From Antedon bifida (lineage: Eukaryota > Echinodermata > Crinoidea > Comatulida > Antedonidae): a stretch of 64,000 nt of DNA. A program made the translations under genes and the position numbers. The notes beneath the pieces were generated by a model. It saw only the letters and a program-made list of their open reading frames with translations, did not search any database and had not been told where the DNA came from. The stretch is from assembly GCA_963402885.1 (NCBI GenBank), contig OY727100.1, positions 12,989,395 to 13,053,394 of the forward strand. Reading direction: 5' to 3'. This document shows, one piece after another, positions 35,891-47,331 of this stretch (positions are counted from its first letter, which is position 1; every line of letters begins with the position of its first letter).

Positions 35891-38800
35891 ATGAATCGTG
35901 GAGGATACAGTGGTGGCCATGGTGCCCATCACGGCGGCCATTATGGTAACATGGGTGGATACAATGGAGGCTACGGCATGGGGCATGGTCCGGGACCAAT
36001 GCACAATTATGGGGGTGCAGGAATGATGGGAGGGGGAGGTGGAGCAGGGGGTGGTATTGGCGGCATAGGCGGCATAGGTGGTCAATTTGGAGGAAACAAT
36101 ATAACCAACAGTAATGATCCCAAATCAAAGGCGTCGAGAGTTTTTCTTGGAAATCTGAACACTGGAGTTGTTAAGAGGCCTGATATTCAACATGCCTTTG
36201 GTAAATATGGACAGATTTTAGGCATTTCCCTACACAATGGTTTTGGATTTGTTCAGTACAACAATGAAAATAGTGCTATAAAGGCTGTAAATGAAGAACA
36301 AGGCAGAGTTATGGCATCTCAACCATTAGGTAAGCATCATTGTGTAATGTCCCTTTAACAAGGCAGAGTTATGGCATCTCAACCATTAGGTAAGCATCAT
36401 TGTGTAATGTCCCTTTAACAAGGCAGGGTTATGGCATCTCAACCATTAGGTAAGCATCATTGTGTAATGTCCCTTTAACAAGGCAGGGTTATGGCATCTC
36501 AACCATTAGGTAAGCATCATTGTGTAATGTCCCTTTAACAAGGCAGGGTTATGGCATCTCAACTATTAGTTAAGCATCATTGTGTAATGTCCCTTTAACA
36601 AGGCAGGGTTATGGCACTTAAACAATTAAGTAAGCATCATTGTGTAATGTCCCTTTAACAAGGCAGGGTTATGGCTTTATTAATAGGCAGCAAATAATCA
36701 AATAATAATAAGTAACTTATAAGAATTTGAAATAAGATTCTTACAGACGATGCGGATTTAATTAAATGAGTAAAATTACAGTCTTCTTGTTTTTTTTTAC
36801 AAACAGCTTCTTCAAAGCTAACTAACCAGGCTGATTTTTCCCCAAAGACTTTCTCTGAGAGATTGCATGCAAGATACACAATATTTCCCAATTTAACCTA
36901 ACCCTCTAAATGTGATAAGGTTTCAAACCGATCGTTCCAGTTCCACAAGTCTATACAGTACCATTCAGCCAAATGAACTGGCTTGCAGAAAACTGTTGGT
37001 GTAACCTATTTAGTCTATCCTGTAATGTTTTCAGTGGCGTATTAGGGATTAAGAGGCCCCTGAGCAGGGCCTGGAGGAATAAAAAGCCATTAAGTAAAAA
37101 ACGCCCAAGGGTCACTTTTAGTGTCCCAACACCAGGCCTCTGCGTTGTGCCACTAAATATCTTTGATACTGTACAAATGTATACATGCCAGACATGTTTG
37201 TTGTGCACTATTTTTGTTGCTATTTATCTCACTAGATCTTCGAATAGCAAGTGATCCAGACAAGAATCGACCAAAAGGATTTAGAAAGATTCAGGGAGAA
37301 TCATTTAGGTAAGACTTTCTACCTGAAAAATTGACTGCTATATATTTTCCAGTTCTTTGATTCACATAAATAAAGTCGCGAAATAAGTTGTTCCTCTTCG
37401 ATATAATCAGTTTTCCATACTGTTGTAAGCCAGTTGAAATCATGGAAAAAACAAGTTAAACTTTCAAAAAAATAATATTTTAGGACTGAACACCTTAAAG
37501 TGGCGGACAATATAAATTGACATCTATGACCATGTATTCATCACTATAGCAGTGAAATGTTGGTTAAAAATCATATCCATCTTCATTTATCAATTAGATC
37601 TTTTATTATACTTTTTCTAGGTGACTTTTACAGTATATCAACATTTTTTCATGAACATTGTCGGTTGTAATACTGTACTATCCCACATTGAACAACGTTG
37701 TCATGTCAGGTGTTGTTACCACCTAACACACTTTGCCATTCCAGGTGTTGTACAATACAGGTGCTTTAATGCTGTTCCACATTTAGCACCTTTGTCATAT
37801 CAGGTGTTGCAAACAGTCCCACATTGATCACTTTGTCATGTCAGGTGTTGTTACCAACTAACACACTTTGCCATTCCAGGTGTTGTACAACACCCCTTTG
37901 TCATATCAGGTGTTGTAATACTCACAGTGAGCACCCTTCGTCATACCATGTGTTGTTACCAACTAACACACTTTGCCATGTTGCCAGGTGTTAATATACT
38001 TTTACCACCATGCCAGGTGCTGCTACCAAGTACAATACCTTTTCCACGCCAGGTTTCTATTTGCGCAGGTGCAACTACTGTATGTGCGGTTGAACAAATG
38101 TCTTAACCATCTTCCTATATTTTTTTTTTCGGCACTGATTTTTTATATAGTGGGTATGTGGACCCACATCAACTCCCAGTACAACCCAGTAGTGGGGCAA
38201 ATGGCAATCAGCCAACAAGAAAGAGGATGAAAAGGTTTAATGATTCCACAAATATTGTAATCGAAGACAAAAAAGAAGCAGACGGTATGTATTTTAATGT
38301 CTTTGATTTTCAGGAGGTAGTCATTTTTTTATCTTTTTTTTTTCATTTTTTACATAATTTATTACCGCTTATTTAGGTTTTTTTTCTAAGAGAATTTTTT
38401 TTATAAAAATAATGTAAATTTAATGAAGATGAACATTACTTTTATTTGTATTTGAAAGAATGTCTGTTGTCCATCTGTTTGGAGAATAGATGTTGTTACA
38501 AACTGCAGTATTTTTTATACAATTTTCCACATTTTCAAAAAATATCTTTTTGCTTTTTCTACTATGCAAGGTTGTAAATGCAAAGCAAATCGTCTTAAAA
38601 AATTACCCCAAGTCTAACACATTTGTGTCAAACATATTTTGTAAACAAGAAGTAAATTTAGATTATAATGAGGCTTGCTGAAATACTGTACATGGAGTTT
38701 TTTGGCGGAAACACAAACCTAAATAATCGTATGCTGACTATTTCTGCCTACTTGGTAAACAAAATCTGTGAATGTGTCAATTTTATGGAAACCTTATGCT

Positions 38801-39250
38801 CTGTCTACACTATCAAACTAGTTTGACAAAAAGATGTGGCTAAATATGATGTCATTGTGTCCATATATGGGCACATCACATTTTGATAGTAAAGTTTGGT
38901 AGTGTAGACTGAGCTTTAGTTTACTTACCTTACCAATTTGCGTCAAACAGTACAATACGCTTACACTTTCTCCAACTTTCCGATTCGCAACTGTAAGGAA
39001 ATTTTTGCTTTTTGTAAATTCAACAATTTGCATAGTAGAATTTGGCTAAAATATCAATAATCAATATATTTCTATCAATTATTTTTTTTTTATTTTGGAG
39101 ACCAATTCATGTTTTCTTCCTCATGCAGAACCACCTGAATGGCAGTGCAGTATCTGCAAGGTCAAGGTTCAGACTGCCTGGCAATTAATTAAGCATGCCC
39201 ACAAAACCCATGATATTCAAATCTTTATGGAGAAGCCAATACCAACATAA
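35891..39250 (+). CDS. RRM-finger gene 2: Gly-rich hnRNP C/RALY-like RRM plus C2H2 finger (255 aa)
   Basis: Four coding exons: 35891-36329, 37236-37308, 38151-38284, 39129-39250 (768 nt, phases 1,2,1). The start is the ATG just after a TTTCAG acceptor (35886), not the upstream ATG at 35849, which would lie inside a 5' UTR intron. Order: about 75 residues rich in Gly, His, Tyr and Met (GHGAHHGGHYGNMGGYNGG style, low complexity and possibly condensate-prone), then an RRM with VFLGNLNTG and GFGFVQYN, then DLRIASDPD. A basic PTRKRMKR patch (probable nuclear signal) follows, then a finger C-x2-C-x12-H-x4-H with TAWQLIKH and a DIQIF tail. The RRM intron of gene 1 is absent. The exon 1 donor region is tandemly repeated (36297-36675). 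A nuclear RNA-binding role is inferred; nucleic-acid targets are unknown. Confidence 0.85.
36297..36675 (+). repeat. 60-bp tandem array carrying the exon 1 splice donor
   Basis: About 6.3 copies, period exactly 60 bp. Each full unit carries the last 17 coding bases of exon 1 (GGCATCTCAACCATTAG or a variant) plus a GTAAGC-type donor and intron start. Units 1 and 2 are identical; later ones differ at a few positions (unit 5 has GTTAAG, unit 6 a changed exon end). Reading through unit 1 meets an in-frame TAA at 36356-36358. Only the first donor is therefore productive; use of any later donor would truncate the protein right after the RRM. Confidence 0.9.
37690..38060 (+). repeat. Intronic minisatellite rich in CAGGTG words
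   Basis: Diverged units in intron 2 of RRM-finger gene 2 share 'TTTGCCATTCCAGGTGTTGT' and 'ACCAACTAACACACTTTGCC', with several CAGGTG hexamers. CAGGTG is an E-box, and CAG followed by GTG also resembles a weak splice donor. The array stops about 90 bp before the exon 3 acceptor. Confidence 0.7.
38797..38915. mobile_element. MITE family 1, copy d
   Basis: Ends TGCTCTGTCTACACTATCAA and TAGTGTAGACTGAGC are inverted copies. The interior has GTCCATATATGGGCACATCA. It lies in intron 3 of RRM-finger gene 2. Confidence 0.8.
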
Positions 39251-41335
39251 ACAGACTAATACGGTGTGTATGTTTCTGTTTTTTTTTCACAATTTACAAT
39301 TTCAAACATCAATGTTTAGTTTATTGTGAAAATGTTACAATGCCGTACCCTGACATAAATTTGAATTGTAGGAAAATGGTTTTAATAAAGTATCATGAGG
39401 ATAACCCATAACATAATACTGTATGTTGCTTAACATTGGAGCAATAATGATTGATTATGTAATTAATTGGAAAGAAATAAAAAATATATGTATATATGTT
39501 CTGCACAGTTGACTTGATGCAATCAATTCATAAGCAGAACTATATAAAATAAATAAATTACCCAAGATTACAATTTCCACATTTTATTTGCACACTACGG
39601 ACCGTTTCTTGAAGTAGATATGAACATCTCTCTTCAATTATTAGGTGCTACTGTAGGCTTTTACTAGGAACCAAGCAGATGATGATTCATGTTATCGCCT
39701 TCATTATGTAGTGCAAAATAAAATAGTATTAACTTATTTACATTAGTTTTATAACTACGGTATAATTGTTAACCAATACAATATTGCACACAGTATAAAC
39801 ATAACCATAAGGCCAAATGCAATTGGTAACAATGTTAAGTTACATTTATTGATAATCAAGGATTTAAAAATGATATCAGATTTGTCAAAACAATTAAATA
39901 ACATTCAGAAATTTTACTTAAAATTAATACAATGAAATAAAGTATTTCACAAAAGAAGAATGTAAAATGGTGGTTAATGGATAAATTATTATATTAAGTG
40001 TAGTATATACTATTTGATTGCATTCACCAGTTAAATACTACAGAGAATAATAAAATAATATATATTTTTAAGAAAGTGAAAGGTGGTAAATCATCTTTTG
40101 CCAATTTTCCCGCAATAGATAAGTGTGTATACTGTAAATAATGGAGTGCCAATGAATTGCACTATGCGATACCTACAAAGCCAATGAAGAATATTATAGC
40201 CAACTTACAAATGTCATAAGGCTGCTCGGATAAATTTATAAATTAGTTACTGAAAACTGTGTTTGTTTTATACTGTAGTCTAGATGCATACTTTTTGGAG
40301 CGAGTGTGATCCCATTATGGAATATGATACTGTACCAATATTTTTATTTTAGGCTTGATTCCAGACACCATGCGACTGTTTTGGGTCTTGGTGGTACTAG
40401 TGTCCTGACTGACAATCAAATATAGACAGTCTTTTACATTGTCCTGATAAGACCCAAGTAAACCAGGTGCGGGAAGGTTGCCAAAATGCTACTTTTAAGG
40501 GGTAAAACAGAGCTGGGAGTTGGCTCATCTTCCTATGTCTGAGGTTTTGCTCTATGGACTTAATATGGTATTAATTGTTAGAATACAACACCTAATAGAT
40601 ATAAAAATACCAATTTAACATACACTACACTATACTACAGTGTGGTTTAAAGACTTTTATAACATGTTTTTCCACACTTGGTATGGGGATATTTATTATT
40701 TATGTTTATTATTTCTGTATTTATTTATTAGTTTTTTAGTTTATTTATTTTATTTATTTCAGGTGTTTTAAGTGCAACTTAACGATGGCACTCCTGTTTC
40801 TCTTTGTTTCTTATTCAAAGACCGCTTTTCACCTTGTAAAAATTCCTGAAATTTGCAGACGTTGTATGTTGACCAATAATAGTGATAACAAGATCCATTT
40901 TTTTGTAAAGAAGATATAGTGGGGAGATTGGAATAACGTAATGTGACGAAAAATATGTTTGAGGGGTGAACATTGATAGGCGGGAAAGGGGTAGACAGTG
41001 TTGGAGAACAAAAAAACATTAAATTTATTACAGTTACTCAAAATTGGTTTATCAGAAGTGATGATAACACTGTTTTTTAAAAAAGTAACATTGCTTTATA
41101 TATGTAAATAGCTTAATAATTTAGCAGCATTGGTTTGTCTATAATCAAATTATTTGTCATGTTAACCACTATCATTATAGGATAATTTCTTATATTAGTA
41201 TGACAGAAAATGGTTTTTTTTAGTGTTAATATTGTCTCAATACTCATTTTGTACATCTGTAACATACCACCTATAGGGGGACTCTTCTAAACTACACCAT
41301 TCAACAAGAACAGTCAATTCCACTTCAGTACATTA
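39251..41335. other. 3' UTR of RRM-finger gene 2 and intergenic
   Basis: AT-rich with AATAAA signals after the stop codon. No coding exon is recognised. The overlapping minus-strand frames at 40768-41041 have no domain. Confidence 0.45.
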
Positions 41336-41440
41336 AGCTCTGTCTACACTATCAGACTAGTTTGACAAAAAAAGTCATCATGTCCATATATGGGCACATC
41401 ACATTTTTTGTCCTTTAAGTTTGATAGTGTAGACAGAGCT
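41336..41440. mobile_element. MITE family 1, copy e (best preserved)
   Basis: Nearly perfect 25-bp inverted ends: AGCTCTGTCTACACTATCAG on the left and TTGATAGTGTAGACAGAGCT on the right. The interior keeps GTCCATATATGGGCACATCA. TA lies on both outer edges, which would fit a TA target duplication of Tc1/mariner type, though TTAA cannot be excluded. Confidence 0.85.
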
Positions 41441-42870
41441 TAAGACAGACAGTTCCATCACTGAGTTATTAACACTTAATACACAGCATATCTATGCTTG
41501 GAATGATCATCAATAAATAGCATTAGTGAAAAGTAAAATTTTTAAATTATTTTGTATTTTCTTTTTGATGATTAATTAAAATACTGAATAATATCAATAA
41601 TCAATCAATTTTACCAGATAACAAATGATTCTCCACCAGAAGTCCAAATAATTAAAAGATAAATTCATTTTTTATTGATATTTATTCCTAATATTAACAT
41701 TAGACCTGTACCAGTGATAAACTAACTCTTGTGTGCAACACGGAATTCTAACACAAATAAAACATTTTATTCAATTTTTTTAACTGCATAATCTCAACAT
41801 CATCATCATTATTTTCATCCTCAACAACAACATAGGTAATATCAATTTGTAATTTGCTTTATATAGTGAATGTGTTTTATTTTTACAGTAATTGCTTTTG
41901 TTATTGTTTGTTTTTTTTTTTTTTCGTAAGTAAGAATTGTGCAAATTTCATAACAATAAATAATTGTATGTGTACAGACACTGTTATCCTTATCGTTTCA
42001 TTGACTGTATTACTAGTTACGAATATTTTCTGTTAGCTAGATATTACTCTGCCTGTTCCAGAAATTGGGGGACTGCATTATCATTATTTCGCATTGAAAA
42101 ATGTTAACAAATACAAATTGTTAGCCCTGTTGTTATGATACGAGGTAATGTTGGTAGACATTACTGGCCCATCAAATAGGCTCTGTGACAACTTGTACTC
42201 TGCTGGTTATTGGGGCAGTGAATGCACAAAACTTGTTTTTGTTGACAATGTTTTTTTATTTGTGTATGTGTTTGTCTCTGAGCAACACAATGCCATGTAT
42301 ATATGTACAATGATATAAATAGAATTGATGTTTCAATTGATGAATAAATAAGCGTAACAACAATGTGTGTAGCTCTCTGTCAATTAAGTACACTAAACAG
42401 GTATAAATAGTATTTCTGTTTTTCTGCTTGTCTATAGAGACACGAGCAAAAGTGCTTTCTGAACATTTGAAATCATTTTTGTTTAAAATTTGTTGAAATA
42501 CTAAGTACAGTAACTCGGAACTGCCTCTCCTTAAATCGAACCATTTCCAAAAAAGTTTTTTGAACTTGTATTTATGATCCAAACCGATAGAATATTATTA
42601 ATCTTATCCTCATGTATTATTATTATTAAATATTATTATATCCTTTATATTATATATCATCTTCAAATTTATTTCACATATTGTATTCCAATTGTTGTTA
42701 TTTATGTTCTGTTGGTTTAAATAAATGTTACCAAATGAACAACAAAAATTATATTACAGTATATGTAAATGAAACGAAAACCGTGTAATTTCAATAGCTT
42801 GAATGTGGATAAACCTTATACATATGTTCTATCTATATTATTCTGTAATTTTTACCTTTTTCTATATTAT
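41441..42870. other. 5' flank or 5' UTR intron of RRM-finger gene 3
   Basis: AT-rich DNA with no recognised gene. The minus-strand frame at 42256-42582 and the short frame at 41854-42036 lack domains. It ends in the acceptor at 42875-42876. Confidence 0.4.
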
Positions 42871-42877
42871 AAACAGG

Positions 42878-45800
42878 ATGGAGCATCAACCAACACCAAA
42901 TGGTCAAGGAATTGGGTAGGTATTGTAACAGAAACAGTGGAAAAGATTAGGTTTGCTATTCCATTGGGTGGAACCTGTGCCTACTTGACAGAGATTCAGA
43001 GCAGCCCCACCCAACAATCAAGTTTGCTCAACAGGGTGGTGGGAGATTCAAGGCCTCTCCACCTCCCCTGCTCACTTTTGATCTTTTGGTTTGTGGATGA
43101 AAGTTACACCCCCAGCCTAAAGATTTAAGTTGAGAGTTGGGAGATTCTGGTACAAACTTGTCTGTAAACTACTAAGAAACTTAGCACTTGTATCCTATAC
43201 TTCCATTGATAAATAGATACATTTTCCTCTGATTAAAAAGGAACAATCTGTGTAATGCGTTATTCTTTAAAATGGAAAATATAAAATCTTAATATTTGAA
43301 ATCTTCATTTTTAACCAACTTTTGATATATTAATACAACATATCATTATTTTGTATGTAGTTCCAAATTTAACACAAAGCATTTTAAATGTTGTTCATCT
43401 ATATTCTTTCTCTAACTTTTGGACATGGTCATCCCTCATTTACTTTTTGTGAATAATGTATGTTTAACATGTTAGTTGTTTCTGTCAAGTTTTGTGTCTA
43501 ATCAAATTTTGCTTTTAATTTGCAGTTATTGGGGAGTGTCCATTATAAAGTAAACCATCCATGGCAATTCATAAACTCTAACCTTGTGATAATTGCCCCT
43601 CAATGAATTTGGATGTTTTTCAATTGATCAAAATCTTTGGTCCCTCTTTTAAATATGTGTGTTTATAACAAATAAAGCCAGTTTGGATAACCAATTTATC
43701 AGAAATTTCAAAAATTAATTAAAATATTTCGCGACCAAAAATAGAGTTGGGCGTGGCACTTTTTTAACGTAACTTTTGAACTAATGCGAATTTTGAACTG
43801 ACATTTTGGACATTTTCATTAAACCAATCATGTGATTCAAAATCAGAGATGTGACACTGGAGCCACTGGTTGATTTGGCACGGAATGACCTATTTACCAA
43901 TGATAGGAATCCACTGTCTCCTAAATCCATAACAGTAACAATCTATGTATATTTAGTTCTGAAAAGAACTGTTGAGTTTCTCAATGTTTCAATCAATACT
44001 CAAAGGACTACTGAAGTATATTGATCGAAATGTCAAGAAACTCAACAGTTCTTTTCAGAGCTAAATATATGTGGTGTACCACAAACTTTATATCAACATA
44101 TTTATTTCGCCACATTCAAACAATATAGTAACAATCTACTTTTATGCTTAAATCTGTTTAATAATAATATTTCAATTATTAATATGTCAATTTTATAAAA
44201 ATGCCTTACATATTAGTTTCAACATTTCTAATAGGACTCAAGAACCTGAAGTCCAAATGGAACAGTAGTAAGTTTTAAACCAAACATGTCGCCATATCTT
44301 TGTCCTATGTGAGAATTGCCAATAAAAGAAATTATGCAGTCTCATAAGTAATAAAATATGAAATATTTGTGAGTGAAGAAATCGTGCATGTGCATTAATC
44401 ATTATAATACTATAAAAGAGCTATAGTGTAAAAAAAAAACAGAGTACTTACTCAAACGTTTCAAACTCTATCATAGATCTTTATCAACTGACTTGACTGC
44501 TTGTTGACAAGCAGCCTGGTCATGACGTCATCGGAGCGAGTACTCTATTTTTTACGCTATGGCTCTTTCAAAAAAGAAATTTTATGAAATTCATTTTAAC
44601 GCTGTTCGTACAATATGATGCGGTTTTTCCGGAGTCTGATTCAGATATTTGCACCACTAGGGTAATCAGATTTTAAGGTTTTTCCATGCTCATATTTGGC
44701 AATTCTCATAAAGGAACAAAATATTGCATATCTCGATCTCAGCAATTTCTTTTATAAAGATTTATAAAGCACTGTACCTATTATTACCCCGATCAAACAT
44801 ATGGAAACATACTCCCATAATGTAGCTAGTAATCGGCACAAAGTTGTGTCTTTACCTTACCAGGTACCCATTTGTACACCTGGGTAGAGAGAGGCAATCT
44901 TCAGTTAATTATCTTGCCTAAAGATACAAGCAATGCAATGAGCATTGGATTCGAACCCACGATCTCAAGATCACTATCAGTATCCCAACACACTGCGCTA
45001 CATGCCCTCATGTGTTGGTCCATAATTAGAGGTGTCTTTGAAGGATACAAAACCTGCTCATGCTTTTCACTGATTTGCATTAAGTTATTTTAAGCACTTG
45101 TGATGTTACGTTATTACATATTCTATTCATAGAATCCTTCAAATAACAGGGTAGTTAATTAAAATTAGGTAATTTTGATATAGAATTAGGTTAAATAGAC
45201 TGTGGGTTGACCATGTCCAAAAAATAAAAAATTAAAATCAATCAAATGATCACAATTCAAAAAAAAAAATTAGTCCACTATCTAAAAACCAGAAAATTTG
45301 CCTAAACCAAAATTCTTCCCCAAATTAAATTTAGTTTAATTAACACAATGCTTTTATTGTTTTATTTTGAAATTATAAATTGTTTTTGTAAGTTTTTTTT
45401 TACCCTGTGAAATGTTTTAAACATGCAGGTAAGAGCACATTCTTGATGTGAACATATGCATATCTGGAAGCTGTTTATTGATTAAAAACAATTAATATTA
45501 CCAAATAGTTTCAGTAGACTAGATAGTACCATATACTTTGAACTCAAGTGGCTAATACAATAACATAAAATACAATAGCCAGATGTTTTGTCTAACTGAA
45601 ATAATTGTGCCAAATACTCTGAACACTTGACCTGGAAACAAAGGTCAACATGCAAAGTGTGTTCACTTAAATCAAGAGTTGGGCAAAACTACCTTAATTG
45701 ACTCCCTGGTTACTTTGTAGTACTGACAGTTCTTACATGAATATACTTCTCTCTCAGTAATGGTATTGGACGGCTAGGAGGAATGATGGGAGCACTACAG

Positions 45801-47331
45801 AATATTATTGACCGTAACTCGCCTGGCAACCTGACCAACAGCACACATCCCAATGACCTCGCTTCTAGGTTATTCATCGGCAACCTCAACACTGGCCTCG
45901 TAACAAGACAAAATGTTGAGCACATATTTAGCCAGTATGGCAAGATCACAGGAATATCATTACACAAAGGGTTTGGCTTTGTACAGTTCTGCAAGCCAGA
46001 TGATGCTATGGATGCGAAACGAAAAGAACATGGCCGCATCCTTGCAAGCCAACCCTTAGGTATGTTGTCAAAAAATGCTTTTCTTTTATTAAATTAACTC
46101 CGGCAGCAAGATAATCCTGTAGTAGGAAGCTGACCTGTGTATAGAAAGGCATGGGTTCATGTGCCAGGTGTTTTTGCCAACTACATTCTTTGAACAAGAC
46201 GTTTAACGATTAAACTTGGTTCCAACTAGAGATGCAACGCAAGGAGGTAGATGCAACACAAGTGAGTTGACCAATGACAACCGACTGTTAATAATCCATC
46301 GCCTGTGATTGGTAAAATCACTTATGGTGCGATACGTTCTTGTGTTGCATCTCTAGTGGGAACAAGCATTAGTGTTGAAGGCAAGAACTATACATAGTTT
46401 ACAAAAGAGGTGTACTGAATTGCTGATGCTATTTTGCGATCATAATCCTGTATTGGGTGTAGTTTCTGGTTTATAAATATATACAAGAGTGAGTTTCAAA
46501 ATCTCGAGATATCTAATAAAAAATATAAAATTTGTTCAATAATATTTTTCTTCTTTAGATTTACACATCGCAAATGAACCAGACCGAGAACGACCTAAAG
46601 GATTCAAAAGAGTACAGGATGAAGCCAAATACACGTATGCTCAAATGCTAAATTGTAACATGTCTTTCCCCCACAAAAGCCAAGTACACGTATGCTCAAA
46701 TGCAATAATAATTGTAACATGTCTATCCCCACAAAAGCCAAGTACATGTATGCTGAAATGAAATATTGTATATCCCCACAGCCTAGTAATGAACGATCAG
46801 GCATACAACAATAGAATCTGAGGGAAAAAAGCAATATAATGTAAACCAAAAAAATACTTAATATAAAAATAACAATGGGTTTGTGTCATTGTGTACAATA
46901 TGCTTTTTCTCATTGCGTGGGAGAAGCTACACGTTTTTTTTCGCTGCCCCTCGACTGTAAATTGAACTTTATAGTGTTTAATTTTGTTTTTGTATTTTTT
47001 TAGTGGCTATGTAGACCCAAATTTACTCCCTATCCACCCGACCCCAGGACCACCTGCCAAAAGAAAGAAAGATGAAGTTGATGGTAAGTACTTGACCAGT
47101 ACCAATAAAAAAATCTTTCTTAATAGTGGACGAGCAACGTGGGATTTAAAAATGCAGTTCTTTAATATTCTGTAACTGTAAATTTTGTAAAAAATATTTT
47201 CAGAACCCGATGACTGGCAGTGCAGTATTTGTGATGAAATCACCCATACAGCCTGGCAACTAATTAAGCATGCAGCCACCGTACATGAACTTGTGATTTA
47301 CCGCGACAACAAGGCAATGCAGACGTCCTAA
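42878..47331 (+). CDS. RRM-finger gene 3: hnRNP C/RALY-like RRM plus C2H2 finger (207 aa)
   Basis: Five coding exons: 42878-42915, 45758-46059, 46559-46634, 47004-47083, 47204-47331 (624 nt, phases 2,1,2,1). The first exon is short (MEHQPTPNGQGIG). It is accepted because it follows an ATAAACAG acceptor, ends at a GTAGGT donor, and joins in phase to a Gly-rich continuation (NGIGRLGGMMG) like that of gene 2. If it is wrong, translation would start at 45783. Then come an RRM (LFIGNLNTG, GFGFVQF), DLHIANEPD, a basic PPAKRKKDE patch and a finger WQCSICDEITHTAWQLIKH ending in a short tail. Both the RRM and the finger are intact. As in gene 2, the RRM is not split by an intron. The exon 3 donor region is locally triplicated (46621-46785). 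Probable nuclear RNA-binding protein. Confidence 0.8.
43943..44072. repeat. Near-perfect 130-bp hairpin element
   Basis: TATATTTAGTTCTGAAAAGA / ACTGTTGAGTTTCTCAATG on the left is mirrored by CAAGAAACTCAACAGT / TCTTTTCAGAGCTAAATATA on the right. Arms of about 55-58 bp meet around 44007. It lies in intron 1 of RRM-finger gene 3. It could be a hairpin MITE, or a source of small RNA if transcribed. Confidence 0.75.
44411..44571. mobile_element. MITE-like element with about 40-bp inverted ends
   Basis: AAAGAGCTATAGTGTAAAAA...AGAGTACTTACTC on the left pairs with GAGCGAGTACTCT...TTTTTACGCTATGGCTCTTT on the right. The interior has no coding capacity. Outer sequence near 44312 and 44695 (GAGAATTGCC and GGCAATTCTC) forms another inverted pair, so this element may be nested inside an older one. 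Confidence 0.65.
44800..44990 (-). mobile_element. tRNA-related SINE-like repeat, copy 1
   Basis: Contains the words CAGGTACCCATTTGTACACC, CTGGGTAGAGAGAGGC and, near the right edge, GGATTCGAACCCACGATCTC. The last is a box B read on the minus strand as GGGTTCGAATCC. The block from the GATCAAACAT word to the GAGAGAGGC word recurs reverse-complemented at 55245-55415. Confidence 0.6.
46213..46368. mobile_element. MITE family 2, copy c
   Basis: AACTTGGTTCCAACTAGAGA and TCTCTAGTGGGAACAAGC are inverted ends. Inner TTGACCAATGACAA and CCTGTGATTGGTAAAA blocks are typical. It sits in intron 2 of RRM-finger gene 3. Confidence 0.75.
46621..46785 (+). repeat. 55-58-bp tandem triplication carrying a splice donor
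   Basis: Three units start with GCCAA(A/G)TACA at 46624, 46679 and 46737, each followed by CGTATGCTCAAATG or a variant, then a TTGTAACATGTCT-CCCC tail in the first two. The first unit contains the true exon 3 end and GTATGC donor (46634/46635). The other two repeat that junction inside intron 3, the second with the same ACAC/GTATGC junction. Confidence 0.85.

Noticed and set aside
35843-36128. Minus-strand frames of 80 and 81 aa
   Set aside because: Shadows of the Gly/His-rich exon of RRM-finger gene 2.
36297-36675. Possible CRISPR-like array
   Set aside because: Units are contiguous 60-bp tandem copies without variable spacers, inside a eukaryotic gene.
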